The notes under the pieces are model-generated. The model was not told where the DNA came from, did not search any database, and saw only the letters and a program-made list of their open reading frames with translations. A DNA stretch of 64,000 bases from Collybiopsis luxurians FD-317 M1 (Eukaryota > Basidiomycota > Agaricomycetes > Agaricales > Omphalotaceae), in NCBI GenBank assembly GCA_000827265.1, contig KN834773.1, positions 103,484 through 167,483 on the forward strand, in the 5' to 3' direction. Of the stretch, positions 35,100 through 47,290 are shown piece by piece. Position 1 is the stretch's first letter. Each line of letters opens with the position of its first letter. Position numbers and translations under genes: made by a program.

Positions 35100-35960
35100 G
35101 CAAAGATTTGTGATCGCTTTGGCATTTGTTCATTTCACAAAACGAATCATGTGCCGCGTAACTAATCTATCTCAACCGTTTACTGTCAGGTTGGTATTTT
35201 TAGCTTCACTATCGGCCACTGGATCAAGGCTGAATAAGTACTTGGGAGTATTATCCAGAATCATCGAGGCACTGTGGTCCTAGTAAACCCGAATTTTGCT
35301 TCCCCGGTTGAGGAGCCCGAGTCGTTGGACTATAATGGATGGCTGATTAATTTTGCTTCTGCTCAGAATCGCAAACAGAACCGAAGCTTGTTACTTTCCC
35401 AAGACGTTCGTCCTTCCGTGGTCGACGTGCATCTTCTTTTCCTTTAGTAACTAGCAAAACCAAAATTATCGACTACCTCCGGACTCTCCGTGCTTGAAAT
35501 CGCATATTGCAAGAAGGCAGGCATAACTGCCCTTCAGGCTCAGGTTCTCAATGACCGAGGCGTCTTCCGCTGCTCAGTTATTAATCAAGATACCTACGTC
35601 TGCGAAGGAGGAGTGTTTGTCAAGTTCAATTTACAGCAGGTCCCGAACTTTCACTAGGATTAAGCATAGACTCAATACCGCACTTGGAACCGAAAGCATA
35701 ATGAATTGAGGTATTGTTATCTGCGTTCCTCCCTTCGTTTCGCCGATCTCAATTGATCTCAACGTACCTTCAACTTCGCCCCAAATGGAACATCAACAAT
35801 CTTTTTCCATCCAGTGGGACAAGAAGGGCTGCTACGGTCCCGGATAGGTTGAACATTTCCGCGTAGCTAGGACCCGAATTATCAGGAACTAAATGATAGT
35901 GGAATCTTGTAATGTTAGAAGCAGCAAAAGATCCGTGTTAACATATGCAACGTTGCACTA
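35100..35960 (+). pseudogene. decayed aldo-keto reductase copy 3
   Basis: Matches the live gene from the intron after exon 3 (CGAATCATGTG...) to the end. It includes AGCAAAACCAAAATTATCGA for the GKTKLVDY region, AAGAAGGCAGGCATAACTGC for KKGATPA, and TTACAGCAGGTC for FQQVT. Frameshifts and stops are frequent. The tail GAAGCAGCAAAAGA matches copy 2. Confidence 0.72.
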
Positions 35961-36537
35961 CTGAAATCTATCTACATCTACTCCTGAAGACGTCTGTTAG
36001 ACGTATCTATGTTCGGAGTGAAGCGATATAAATTATAGATATAGAGTCTAGGTGTCAGCCCGATTTTCTAACTTTACAGTTATTTAATGCATCTCGACAT
36101 TCGTCCGTAGTCCCGAGATCCAGAAAAATTAAATGGCATGGTGAAGCCATGGTCATGGCTACCCGTGTTCACTAACCTAGCTGGGTATGCAGGTATCCTG
36201 CAGAGATGGGACGTGTTTTGTAGGTAGGCCAGGGATGTCAGCTGATTTGGGTACGGTATGGGTGGAAGGGCAGTTGAGCCACGCGTCATGCTCGGCAGTT
36301 TACATCCAACATTGGACGTGAAGTGTTGATCGTTTCTTTTCTGGAGGTCAGAGGTCCCGCACTGGCCCAGAGTGTTCGCGGGAGAATGATATTTTTAAGC
36401 ACGATAGCTGTCCTACGCGTGCCAGATCGCATCCTCTTTGTTCCCTTTCCTTCAAAGAAGAAAGGAATAGGAGGAGTAGGGAGTGCTTTCATCTAAGCTC
36501 TTGCCGCGGCTCAAACTGCCAATCTTCCTCCTCCCGT
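35961..36537. other. intergenic
   Basis: No gene recognised between the reductase relics and the 3' end of the Myb gene. Confidence 0.45.
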
Positions 36538-38114
36538 CTAGCGAGTCACTCGAAAAGTGCTCGGCCTCCGACTCGAATGCGACAAAAAATTTCCTCCTCT
36601 TCCCGGGCATGGGTCGGCCATCGACTGAAAACGATTGAGCTCATCAGAAGAGGATCCAAATGACAGATCCATCATTGATATGGTTCCCGGTACAATACCC
36701 GATCCATTACCATCATACGACGACAACGAGGACATTGACGACACTGGCAGTGGCAGAGGCAGATTTTGCACTGTCGGAACTGTCATCACTGAAATGTCAG
36801 CACGAAAGTTTAGATTTAGATTGAAATTTGGATTATGAGGGTGAGGAGGGATCGCATGAACATTTCCTGATAAAGCAGAGGGAGAGGATGTGGGAAAGTA
36901 GGTGGGGTTGGGGCGGCTTGACGTATGTGTTTGATCCATGCGCCGAGGGATGGTGGTGTGTGATGGCGCTGCTGCTGCGGTGGTGGTATAAGGATAGTTA
37001 TTATATGCATCAAAATGAGTGTTGGGACTATTGAAAGGCGGAGATTCCACTAGCCTGTAGATGAGGTGAGATGAGAAGTACTAGGTACAACTTAGAAAGG
37101 AAAACTTGATACTCACCCCATGCCCATACATCGATAGAAGTCGGCTATGGCATCAGCTGGTCCCCCTGAGCTGTCCACCGACACCCCAGGACTCTCAGCT
37201 GAACTTCCCGGAGAGTTGGGATCGTAGCATTTAGAAGAAGGGATGGCGTAGGTGTGAGTGCCTGAATGCAGGGGCATCTCAGCATCTTCGATTCGGTCAC
37301 CAGAGCTTTGGCCCACTCCTAACGTAGGATCGTGAAAAGTGACGTCGAGGCCACCAGAGGCGTGGAAGAAACTGGGTTCACTGTTCCTTCTCTCGTAGCT
37401 ATTAATCACAGCCTCCTCAACAACCTCCTTCGTTTTTAATGTCATGAGGCGCCGCTTTTCCGTTTTAGATTGGGAGCGTGTTCCAAGGAGGTGACAACAC
37501 CTATGTAACAAAGATAGGGTCGGAAATGAACATTTACAGGTAAGTGTAAGAAATGAAAGACAAGACAATTACGCACCGGTTCCTGCATTGCAAGTCGGTT
37601 CTATTAGAAAAATAGGTGCTGATTAACTGCCAACTGTTGTTGTGACGTCCATATAGCTGAAGCAACAGTCTATCCTCGTTCTCAGACCAAGGATCTCGGT
37701 TGATGGTAGGATTAACTACTTGACGCCATCGTTTGCTACATTGGTCGCCTGAGCGACGCCCAGCAAACGCACGCGAAACGGCAGCCCAATCGGTGCCGTG
37801 CAGTTCGACGGCTTTGCGAAGAAGCGAGTCTTCGCCGCTCGTCCATGGACCTTTGGTCAAGACTGCGTCGAGACTGCTCACCTACAGATTACTCGATAGT
37901 AAGCGAATGCAACTATACGGAAGATGGTATGAATCCAAGAAGATACTTGGATCATACCGTCGCTCACCCAACGTTTGCGGCAGTCCTTTGGGGTGCGCCC
38001 TGGAAGACTCTTGGAGATGTCACACCATCGAGGATATTCGGGATTAGACTCGACAAATCGGCGGAGGATGCTGTCTTCGGTTTCTGTCCATGGTCTACGA
38101 GGGCGTTGAGACAT
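36538..38114 (-). CDS. three-repeat Myb-type transcription factor
   Basis: Four exons (37968-38114, 37577-37881, 37117-37500, 36538-37054) sum to 451 codons, so 450 aa. Three Myb/SANT repeats occupy about residues 7-52 (PWTETEDSILRRFVE...CRKRW), 59-105 (GPWTSGEDSLLRKAVELHG...CSKRWRQVVN) and 108-156 (DPWSENEDRLLLQLY...CRNRC). The second and third keep the tryptophan spacing of DNA-binding repeats. The rest is Ser/Pro/Asn-rich and probably disordered, a typical activation region. This is the layout of c-Myb-like R1R2R3 proteins, which bind DNA in the nucleus. The junction between repeat 1 and repeat 2 is restored exactly by removing an 86-bp intron. Confidence 0.9.
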
Positions 38115-39328
38115 CGTTACACATACGGTTATGTATAGAACATATACGTAGTAGCCCTTTATATACCCTCCCAGGACCCGGAACCCATTGCCAAGTTGCC
38201 TGGAAGATCATAGCGAGAATGTTTTGTTCCTCACGTCCAAAAAATAAATAACATTTTGAATGATGAGCTTTAATAAATTGGAATACAACCTAGATTGGCA
38301 TCCGGTGAAAAAGGATCATAACCAAAATAGGGAGGCTGGGAAGTATATATGAAGTCGCATTGAGAATCAGCGTAAATCGCGTGAACGAAAGAGACTGATG
38401 GTGGTATTGTACCATCTGCACAAGTGCATGTCGTGAAAATGATTCGCGTCGTCGTTGTCATTGTCGTCGAAGTCATGGGATACAGTAGGAAACAGGATAC
38501 CAAATAAAAATACATCGATGAACAAAGATTTAGGTTCTACGCTGTATTGAGTGAGGAAGTGAGGAGGAAGCATAGTTCAAAAGATGGATACTGAACGCCG
38601 AACTTTCAGGGACGATGGTGCATATGTTTTTGTGGGCCTGTGTGGGTCTGCACCGATATAGATCTTTGACAACGGGCGTCCAGATCCACACACCAATAAT
38701 ATATGTACTGCAATATACGGTTAAATTTCCTTGCTTCCAGTTTGATTACCGTAGACGACAAAGTACGGAGAGATAAGTGCTCTCGGAACTCTTCCGAGGG
38801 TTATGAAATTACAGAGTATTTCCTTGAGGACTTCTGATTTTGGACAACGTGTGGTGCCTAATATTGGTTAAGTATACCGTCGGAGGATGTTCGTCCGGTC
38901 AACCTGCTGCAAGTTTAAGATATATGTGGGGGCACCGAAAGTGCCATCGGAAGTCGAAAGTCGACGAAGGCTCGATGTCCCTCCGGCCCCCGATCGTCTC
39001 CGCACTCTTCGAACATTGATCTGAGGAGCGACATATGATATTGAAACACTTGCCGCCACACGCGTACTCAGGATTCCCGGCAACAGCCGTTACGTTTTGA
39101 TTCTTGAGCAACGCAGATGGTATTCCCAAATTTTGCAAAAATAGAAGTAGTCGTGATAGACTGTGCGCGACAGTGTTAGTACAAGTTTTTGTTTTTGTTT
39201 GTAGTTTTTTTTTTTTTTTTTTTTTTTTTGAACGCATATACTCACATGACCACTAAGCGCCCGCTGAGCAAGGGCGCTTAAATATTCCATCTTCTTCTAG
39301 CCAACTTTCATCAGCGTGGCGTACGATT
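38115..39328. other. intergenic with T25 run
   Basis: The only ORF of note is 38270-38515 (minus), a threonine-rich 81-codon frame beginning MYFYLVSCFLLYPM that could be a small secreted protein but has no family signature. A run of about 25 T lies at 39205-39229. Confidence 0.4.
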
Positions 39329-40369
39329 ATGAATCCATCATATTCGGACTATCTTCAGTGGCAAATTCAAGGATCTATCAATCGTGCAGCTCCCTCTCGG
39401 TTGCCGCGCAGTTTTTCCTATCGCCATCATCCGTACAACGGACCTTTACAAGCGCAATCCGTCTTCAACTCAACCTGCCGCCCCGACACTGACACCGGCG
39501 CAGGATTCATGCTTGCGCGGACCTGTCCTGAACGTAAATATCCGAAAGATAACCGAAACCCTCCTGTGACCCGCTTTCAAACATCTTTCTTTCCTTCTCA
39601 GCAATCGCAGCCCAACAGTTCCGATACCTCGCCGCAATCTAGATTTTCCGATGTCCCGTTGACCCGGGCCTACATGAGAGTACCAGCCAGCTCACCTCTC
39701 GCCATTTGCTCAGCTTCTTCCGTAATTGCGGAAAATGGACTACCCATCGTGGCTCTTGTGCCCAAAGCTTGTGAATCTCAAAGTCACTCCGTGTTGAGAT
39801 CACCACTGTCTCTCGGCAGCAACCTGCCAGTGGCTCAAAGTGCGGTCTAGATTTCGTGATACTTTAATTTCGGCCACTCACCTATTCTAAAGGTTTTTTT
39901 TTATCCATGATCCCAGGCGATTCGGTCCAGCAGCAACGAATTTCAGGATGGGTAAGTCACCGGTGTAGTCCAATTTGCTATCTTACCCCTCCCCCAAATG
40001 CTTTATCTGCAGAATGGGCGCGTCAATCTCTTACCGGACACGAACTCTGCCCCGCCCATTCGATACGATTATGACGAAGAGGTAAAGGAGAATTTGGCGC
40101 CGAATAGGTAATCCGTTCCCAGAAAACCGTCGAAATTGATGTTGGATAAGAATTCACATAGCCGAACTCCCTCGGTATCTTCGCCATTCCAAAGCCAGGA
40201 TATTCCTGAATCTTTTCATTGTTCTCAGAAGAGCATAAATACAGATTTGATTGCTTCCCGACCGACATCTCCTGCTACGATGGTTGCGTTGATGGATCCG
40301 ATGCTGATGGCATGGTGCACCGATGAGGACGCCATTCGAAGGTTGGCAAAGGCGGCCGGACTTGACTGA
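39329..40369 (+). CDS. hypothetical Ser/Pro-rich protein
   Basis: Exon 1 starts at 39329 (MNPSYSDYLQWQIQGSINRA) and runs to about 39845. Likely exons follow near 39917-39952 (SSSNEFQDG) and from 40015. The last frame ends TMVALMDPMLMAWCTDEDAI and stops at 40367-40369. Splice phases between the middle exons do not resolve cleanly by hand, so the structure is provisional. The protein is rich in Ser, Pro and Gln and probably disordered, with a short ordered C-terminus. No known domain. Confidence 0.5.
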
Positions 40370-40644
40370 GAGGTAGTTGCCTTCGAGTGCCGTATAGAAG
40401 TATTGCTATTACAAGATGCTAGTATTATAATCGACACGGTAACCCGCTGTATAGAAGATGTATTACTATTATGAGATGCTAGTATTGTAGTCGACACGGA
40501 AACCACTACCACGAGGAGTAAAGGATTGACGACGAATGGGGAGGAAGAATTATGACCGCTACAAATACAGAACCGTATACACAACAACGGAATAGATATT
40601 GCTACAATCAAGAAGGAAAAATGTCAGGTGCGTCAGACTCCGTT

Positions 40645-41865
40645 CTACCAGCGAGGCCGCCCGGGTGGGAATCTCTTGTTCATCTGTTCCCAGTCTCCAC
40701 CAAAATGAAGCAAGCACATCGCTTCGCGCCAGAGTTGCTCCCTCTCCCGCTGTTCCTCCGAAAGAGGGTTTTCCACTTGCTGGGTAACGAAGACGGTCAC
40801 TCCTTCCTCTTCAGCTCCGGAACTGGCATCCTGCCTTGCTTCCATAGAGGAAGCATTATCGGTTTTTTCGTCACCGTTGCCGACGCACACCAGCGAACGG
40901 AGGATGGCACGAGGACTAACGGGCGAGGAAGGGCGGGAAAAGGGAGATAAGCGTGAGGGAGTGCTCGTGCTCGTGCTCGTGCTCGTACCAGAGATAGTGG
41001 AAGATTTTCGAGGGAGAGGATGGATGACGGTACGAGTGGTCACCGTAGGCGCAGTGGTCCAGTTGGATATCGACGAAGTCAGTTGATGTTCATACCCTTC
41101 CGTCATCTCCGCAAACCGAATCGAAGACACGTCACTGACGCTGACAGTCGCCGTAGATTTACCCTTGAATGAGGCTGAAGACTTGCGACTGTGGGGACCG
41201 GGATCGCTCGATGAGCCTCTTTCGCTTTCTTCTTCATGACTGATCAGAGTGTACGATTCGTTGGTTTGACGGTCAGAGATGAAAGATAGTTCGGGTTCCG
41301 GGGACTTTGTGAATTTTCAATCGAAATGAGGATGAGATGAAAGACATGCAACGAGAAGCACGATCAACTCACGCTATTCCTTGATCGAGGATCGTACCTC
41401 TGCGCATCGAACATTTTGAGTCGTTCAGCTTCGAGGAGAAGGCGGACAACCACAGCTTCGGGGTCAAGTGCTGGAATGGGGTCAGTAGCTACTGTGGGCT
41501 CTGGCGACTGAGACATTTGTAAGTGAACTAAGAAAGGACGGGGGTGGAACGGAGTAACGTACACTGATATCGCCTCGGGGAAATTCCTGAGTGGTGCGTT
41601 TCGAGTAGTCATAACGCTGTGCGTCCATGAGGCTACTGCGAGAGGACGCCGAGTCGCAGGATGAGAGTGGAGAGTCCGTGTCCAGCGGATCTTGCGCACA
41701 GCTCTTTACGGTTGTCTCAGGTGAACAAGACTTGGGTAACAAAGGGCGGTCAGAATCACACGTGAAGAGGAAGACGAGCTCCAGACTTACACCGTGCCGA
41801 GAGATATCGAACCTCTGTGCATTCATAAGCTCTGAGCGGATTAATCCGGCGAAAGACATGGTCAC
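40645..41865 (-). CDS. protein built of duplicated AQR[FY]D exons
   Basis: Four exons (41791-41865, 41563-41730, 41373-41507, 40645-41304) sum to 346 codons, so 345 aa; all three introns are in phase 0. Exons 1, 2 and 3 each end with the same motif: LMNAQRFDISRHG, LMDAQRYDYSKR and MFDAQRYDPRSRNS. Exons 2, 3 and 4 each begin with a Ser-Pro-Glu motif (SCSPETTV, SPEPTV, SPEPELS). Internal exons of 168 and 135 bp are thus symmetric duplicates. The large last exon is Ser/Thr-rich, with a (TS)n run coded by a GCTCGT microsatellite at about 40964-40990, and ends GDWEQMNKRFPPG. It is probably a flexible scaffold; function unknown. Confidence 0.75.
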
Positions 41866-43939
41866 GGTGGTTATGATGAGTTGGGTGGATTGCGGTAGAC
41901 AGTGCTATGAAGTGGAGAGTAATTATTTCCGAAGTAAGATCGTCGAGCAGACCACCTTCTTATACTCTGTATTTGAGTGGCATTGTGCAGTCCAGTGGCC
42001 TTATGCAGGGGCACACACAATAGACCGAACGTGAGGTCCAAGGACAATTTCCTAAACGGGCAAATCATTTTGATCCACGCACTGCTTGGACCATCTCTTC
42101 TAGCGTGCATTATAAATTGTGGCTTATACCATTGCCCTCGCAGTCAATGTCCAAATAAGGGACATAATCGGAGGTGATGAATGTGATGAACAATCATATA
42201 AAGAAGGCCATGCTACCGCCATTGTTCCTCGCTTCTCCACCCTTTGGTAATGACCACTGTCCAAGAGTTTGAGCCACAAGATATATAAACCGCAGGGGGT
42301 GACCACACCTCGAGCGGAGATACCCCCAAGTCCATTCCTACTGCCATGAACCGAGTGCCACCCAACCTCCACACGACTCCGAGCTCTCGAAAGAGAAGCG
42401 CAAAGGTACGTCTGTCCTAGGACTCGAGGAACGCGTAGAACTGAAAAAATCTGCCGTTGCATAAGATATACGCGGCACACTCAGCAGTTTCATCAAAGGG
42501 AAAGGTAGAGATTTGCTCTGCGACACGAGTCCAGGTCCAAGTTGCGGTGGGAAAACTCGTACTAGGTATGAAACTATAAACAATTCGAGGCAGTCCAGAG
42601 CAATAACTTACCCGAAATTCTGGAATAGCACCTGCTTCACCAAGACCTTCACCCAGACCATCCCCGACACACTCTTCTCATTGAACCTTGTTATACCCGA
42701 TGAAAACCGCTCTCAACGTCCAGGAATCATCCAATCAACCGCTACTTTTTTTCACCTTCCGTCAACTCACAGGAGTCGACACGTCACAGATCTCAAGGTG
42801 GTAGAGAAAAGATGGAGGTAGTGATACATCAAGTTGTAGATTGTACCAGGGAAGGCGCACTCGAAACTGATGTTTGAACTGAAATTTTTCGAGAGCATCA
42901 ATCAAGGATGAAGCCTTGATTCCTTCGTGAGCTGTCGCATCTAGGCTAAGACTGAATTGGTATATGTACAACAAACCTTCTCTTAACAATTCAGAAAGCC
43001 GTGCATTCTGCATGGCAGTTACGTTCAAGACGTAAGGATACTTTAGCGCCCACCGCGGTGATTTGAGTTTGACGCCGAACTGTTCTCTCCCTCAGCTCTC
43101 GACTCTCTTGACTCTTGACCATCTAAATCGAAAAAAAATTCTGATTCTTGGAGGTCATGAAGGCTTTGGAGCTGTTGCCTTGTGGTGTCCTGAAGGTTGA
43201 CTGCGGAGGCATACGTCAAATCATGACCGTGACCCGACTCTCGCATTCGCAAGCAACTCGTGTCCTCACGGTAAACGATGGCGATCACTGGCAAGCAGGT
43301 TTCATGGTCCTCGGTGATCGAATTTGTTTCTTCGAATCTCTAACAGCTTTGCGGTTTCTTGAACGCCAAAATATTCTTCAAGTACTTATGCGTGTCTTCC
43401 TGAAGAGCTAGAATGAATGATATGACGATGTGTCACAGCAAGCGGACGCCTTCAATGTACAACTGAAACTGCGGATTTGATGCCACCTAAAATCATCACC
43501 GTACTAAGGACGCCAAGTACGAGACGAATAGGGAGGGTCCTTCGCTGAATGTTTCGAACTCGTACGAGAATTTTCGTTGTTTACGTCTTTTTTCTTTTTT
43601 CTTTCATTATGGCAGTCATCGAATCTCTTCTCCTGTGCCGTTGGCACCGTAACATTCTGAACGACAAACGAAAGAAGCTGTTTCTGCATATAGTAGTTGC
43701 CATGATATCAGACACGCCGCCGATCGCAGTTGCGCGCGAGTCTCGTACTCCAGATCTAGACGTGTGGATCTTCGGTATGTATAAAGGAGGCACAAGTGAA
43801 CATTTGTCTTCCTTCTTACTGTTCTTTCGCCTTCTTCTACGGGACTACCTTTGAGCTGCGCTCTCACCGTCGCTGTACATTCACCCATTCCTTCTTTTTT
43901 AAATTTCTCATTCCCTTGCTATTCCATTTGAATTTCCTG
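41866..43939. other. no confident gene; possible repeat-family relic
   Basis: Minus-strand frames at 42762-43028 (VLNVTAMQNARLSELLREG) and 43043-43294 (DLTYASAVNLQDTTRQQL) look weakly like the PxVL and SAV..Q halves of the repeat family at 46-51 kb. No splice structure supports them. The rest holds only short frames. Confidence 0.3.
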
Positions 43940-44825
43940 ATGTCTTCCCTACCAAATCACACCTCATCAACCACTAGCGCTGGCCAGCATGGCTTGACCC
44001 AGAGGAATGGTAACAAGCACAATCTTTCCGTTACAGTCCCAAGGAACTCTATTCAGGTATGTAGGGTCGTCTGAGCTCCACTATCCAGTTTATTAAGTAT
44101 CTCTCCCTTAGTACCGAATTTCTCTCGAGCTGGGGTCACCTTTTCACGCGAGCTTCTCGAATTTTTCCTCGTTTCGTGATAGGAGTCTTAGCGCTAGGAC
44201 GAGGAGGAATACCACCCTTCGCTCACTCGAGTCAGATACGGAATCTGAATACTCTACAGAAGGGGATGAAAAGGCTCGAGACGGTGACGATGAAGCACAG
44301 TACATCTTCATTCCTCCTACCAGTCCATTCTACCGCCCTCCTCCTCGACGAAGACATCCTTTCGCTGCTGACATTTCTGACATCTCCTTCTCCTGCGACG
44401 CTTTGTCGGACGAAGGATCATACCAAACTCCAGCAGCTACCTTCTTCCTAGAAGCCTTGGGTCACAGTCTTCCTACTTTGATGAGGGAAGACGGTGGCGA
44501 ATTCACTGTCGACGCGGAGTGCTTCGAAGGACTCGAAAAAGATCTACTATTATCCCCGATGGACGTCTTCCAAGATAATCTCTTCAGCTCTCTGACATCG
44601 AGACCGAGGTACTCCAGAAACTCTACCTGGGAGTTCAACAGGTATTTCTTGAACGTTCCCGAGGAAATCGAAGAAGAAGAGTCCGTAAACGACCTCGAAT
44701 TCGATCCGTTCAACGACTCTGCTTCGGACTCGTTCTACAGTGAGGAGGGGTCGAATCTAGAGCAGTCGGTAAGCAGTACCGCTTTGTTATCGGTACTGAA
44801 CAGTAGGAATAATCGAGATTTATAG
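43940..44825 (+). CDS. hypothetical acidic protein
   Basis: Two exons (43940-44056 and 44112-44825) around a 55-bp intron give 277 codons, so 276 aa. The N-terminus is Ser/Thr/Asn-rich (MSSLPNHTSSTTSAG). The middle has YIFIPPTSPFYRPPPRRRHP, and the C-terminal half is strongly acidic (EEIEEEESVNDLEFDPF) with many serines. It has no membrane segment and no recognised domain. The ATG at 43940 is chosen because coding bias begins there. Confidence 0.6.
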
Positions 44826-45351
44826 AATGCCCTACGCCTGAGAGAGCCCTGCCCCATTATAGTTGCCGCCCCACTTTCGAGGCGCCTGGTAGCCCCATTT
44901 GAATCGTCGAGTTTTCGTGCAAGCATGGCGAGCGTCGTACCCAGAACAAAATTTTGTGGCGCTTTCTTGAACAAATTCTTGAGGAAGTAGAGACCACGTC
45001 CTTTCTTTTGACACTGGGATACTTGTCGTATTATATTACACTTCGTTCATTCTTTATCTTGTCTGGCCACTTGAACACTCCAGTAGAAATTTAACTTATA
45101 TGGATTTGCCAATTATTTTCTTTTTCGTAGAATATATCTTACTAGTAGCTCAAACTGGCATATGCCGTTCTTGATCTGTGCACGTCCGCCCTAGTAGAAT
45201 AAAACGTGGAATTCAGTATTCAAAAAGATTAAGCGCGAAATGTGCAATCGGGAGGCAGATTGAGGGCATTACTGTAATAAACAGGCATATGATCAAGTGA
45301 GTATAGGTTTCGGAGGAGTTTCAATCTTGTGCCAGGCCACCAGCTTCGTAT
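44826..45351. other. intergenic
   Basis: Convergent 3' ends flank this stretch (plus-strand gene ending 44825, minus-strand gene ending 45352). No further signal seen. Confidence 0.5.
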
Positions 45352-46248
45352 TCAGTCGGAGTCGTAGCCATCGTCGTAGTCCCCTCCATCAGAGCCATAA
45401 TCGTCGCCGTAGTCATCGTCGTACCCGCCATCTTCATCATCATACCCATCATCGTTGGCCCCATCCGAAGCGTACTCGTAGGTAACCTCATTGTCATCTC
45501 CACCACTGTGATCAACCTCACCTTCCTCTTGCCATCCGTCAACATGCGAATTGTACTCGTTATCGTACTCGTCCGCAGCCTGAGGCTCAGGACTAGGAGC
45601 CTCGGCGAAGTAGACAGGACCATCGTAGACGTCTACAGGATCATTATAAATTTGGTCTTCGTACTCATCATCTGCGAGGCGCAGGTTGCTCATATATTCT
45701 TGAACATCCTGACCCTCATTCTGATCGTCGTAACACAAATTACCGATATACTCTTGGGCTTCAGGAGGGTACTGATCCTCTTCCTCATCGTCGTATTGGC
45801 GCGGAGCAGAAACGGCATATTCTTCTTCGTCCTCATCACTGGAGTCTACGCGGGACTCGTGGCCGGGATCGTATTCTCCATCGCTGTTATAGTTGTGGCG
45901 AGCGTATTCATCGAGAATGAGGTTTCCTTCTTCGATATCATCTGGAGCTGTCAAAGTTGGAACGGAAAAATTAGTGATCCAATCAATTTTAGCACCAATC
46001 AACTTTAGTACAAAGGTAAGGACGTACTCATTTTGAGACCATGCGAATACTGGAAATGGGGGCGGTTCGTCCAGCCTCCATCTTTGACAATTCGATAATA
46101 CGAAGGGCGGGGCATTGACAAGACTTGGGATGAATAACGAGTGAATGAGGATCAGTGGAAGGTGCTGGAACACGGGCGAAGCATTGAAATTTCGTGAGAA
46201 ATTCTCACTGGTCAAAGCGGGTCTTTTTTGGATAAATTTGGTATCCAC
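45352..46248 (-). CDS. very acidic Asp/Glu/Tyr-rich protein
   Basis: A 298-codon open frame. The N-terminal part has PSLVNAPPF and RWRLDEPPPFPVFAWSQN; the C-terminal about 190 residues are extremely acidic with many Tyr and Asp (DDGYDDEDGGYDDDYGDDYG), so probably disordered. A GTACGT donor and a CAG acceptor bracket 80 bp after WSQN, but removing them shifts the frame, so the unspliced reading is kept. Upstream DNA to about 46500 matches an upstream exon of the duplicate at 52100-52640, but here its reading is broken by TAA at 46432-46434 and a small deletion. The gene may thus be 5'-truncated. Confidence 0.55.
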   Translation of the reverse strand: MDTKFIQKRPALTSENFSRNFNASPVFQHLPLILIHSLFIPSLVNAPPFVLSNCQRWRLDEPPPFPVFAWSQNEYVLTFVLKLIGAKIDWITNFSVPTLTAPDDIEEGNLILDEYARHNYNSDGEYDPGHESRVDSSDEDEEEYAVSAPRQYDDEEEDQYPPEAQEYIGNLCYDDQNEGQDVQEYMSNLRLADDEYEDQIYNDPVDVYDGPVYFAEAPSPEPQAADEYDNEYNSHVDGWQEEGEVDHSGGDDNEVTYEYASDGANDDGYDDEDGGYDDDYGDDYGSDGGDYDDGYDSD

Positions 46249-46761
46249 GAGAGTCCATCTTGAAGCTCAATGAATATTGGGAGATTCAAACAGATTTGGT
46301 TCTATGAAGGCAAGCCAGGTGGACATCGAAGCCGACGTTCTCCTTTAACACAAATTCCCGAAATCGACATCAATGGTACCACCCGTTAATGGAAATATTG
46401 AAGCGTATACATTTCGACAGAACCAGTCGATTTAAGCGTCCATCAGACTTGGAGGCCATACGACACTTGAATTGAACCCTGTACTACTGTAAGGCCTAAA
46501 TTATAGGCGGGATCGCTTAGCGAAGGCGGTGTCCTGAGGGAGGAACGAAAGGAATAAATCTGATATTTCCAGAAGCGCACAAACTGCAAAAGCAACTCGC
46601 CACGAGCAGGTGGCGTCTTTGAAGGGAAAAGCAGAAAGAAGTAATAGTCTGATATCTCCAGAAATGCATAAGCCGTAAAAGGAATGCACCACGAGAGCCA
46701 CGGAAGAGAAAAAAGTTATTCCCAGCCATCGGACCAGCAAATGCTCACTCGGTAAATTTGT
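46249..46761. other. duplicated upstream segment and short tandem repeat
   Basis: 46250-46500 is the broken partner of the exon in the duplicate at 52340-52640. Around 46540-46720 lie two related units of about 75 bp sharing GAAAGnAnTAA..TCTGATAT.TCCAGAA. No intact gene was seen. Confidence 0.45.
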
Positions 46762-47290
46762 TTATACATTTCGACTCACGAACATCTGAGAAAGTAATAC
46801 AAATATGAGCTTATCTTCGTCGAGAGGAAGCAATGTTTGATTTTCTGCTACGGTGCAAAAAGATCCTTCCTGAAAGACGCCTCGGCTGTGAAAATCTCGA
46901 GTCGTCATGAGAACATTGGGTGCAAGCGGCTCTGGGTCTTGATAGCTAGAAACAGCGCTATAGCTCACAGAAGCGAACGAAGACGATCGTGTGAGAGTGT
47001 GACTCCGGTCGGCAGTAGCTGGGATTGGCCAGGAAGGGCATTGGTCACGATAGAGTTAGCTATATATGAAGGACCATCGAAAGTCAGATAGCCGGATTCA
47101 AGAATAAAAATCAAATACGAACGCACTGCTTACGCAGCTCGAGACTCCACCATTAGCCGTAATAATATTTTGTTCTCTTAAAACAGCAGCGAAGCAGCCT
47201 TCTGCATAAGTCAGCCCTTGAGGATGGGCGTAAGAATGACTAACACCGCCATTAAAATCACGCAAGACACTTGGATTAGGATTGGCAGTC
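46762..47290 (-). CDS. PxVL...GSFxxV repeat protein, uncertain structure
   Basis: Minus-strand sequence carries two full repeat units. One at about 47110-47280 has NPSVLRDFNGG and AEGCFAAVLREQN. The other at about 46790-46960 has APNVLMTTRDFHSR and QEGSFCTVAENQ, and is preceded by a partial unit, YSAVSSYQDP. They match the units of the two intact genes at 48257-49148 and 50203-51149. The donor after the first unit (GTAAGC) is phase 0 and no phase-matching acceptor was found, so it may be a recent pseudogene. The stretch 47291-48256 upstream shows no clear first exon. Confidence 0.5.

Noticed and set aside
39205..39229. Poly-T run as a processed-gene tail
   Set aside because: No intronless gene copy precedes it and no target duplication is visible.
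45508..46008. Plus-strand hydrophobic 166-codon ORF as a membrane protein
   Set aside because: It is antisense to the Asp/Glu-rich frame, which automatically gives Val/Ile/Leu-rich codons.
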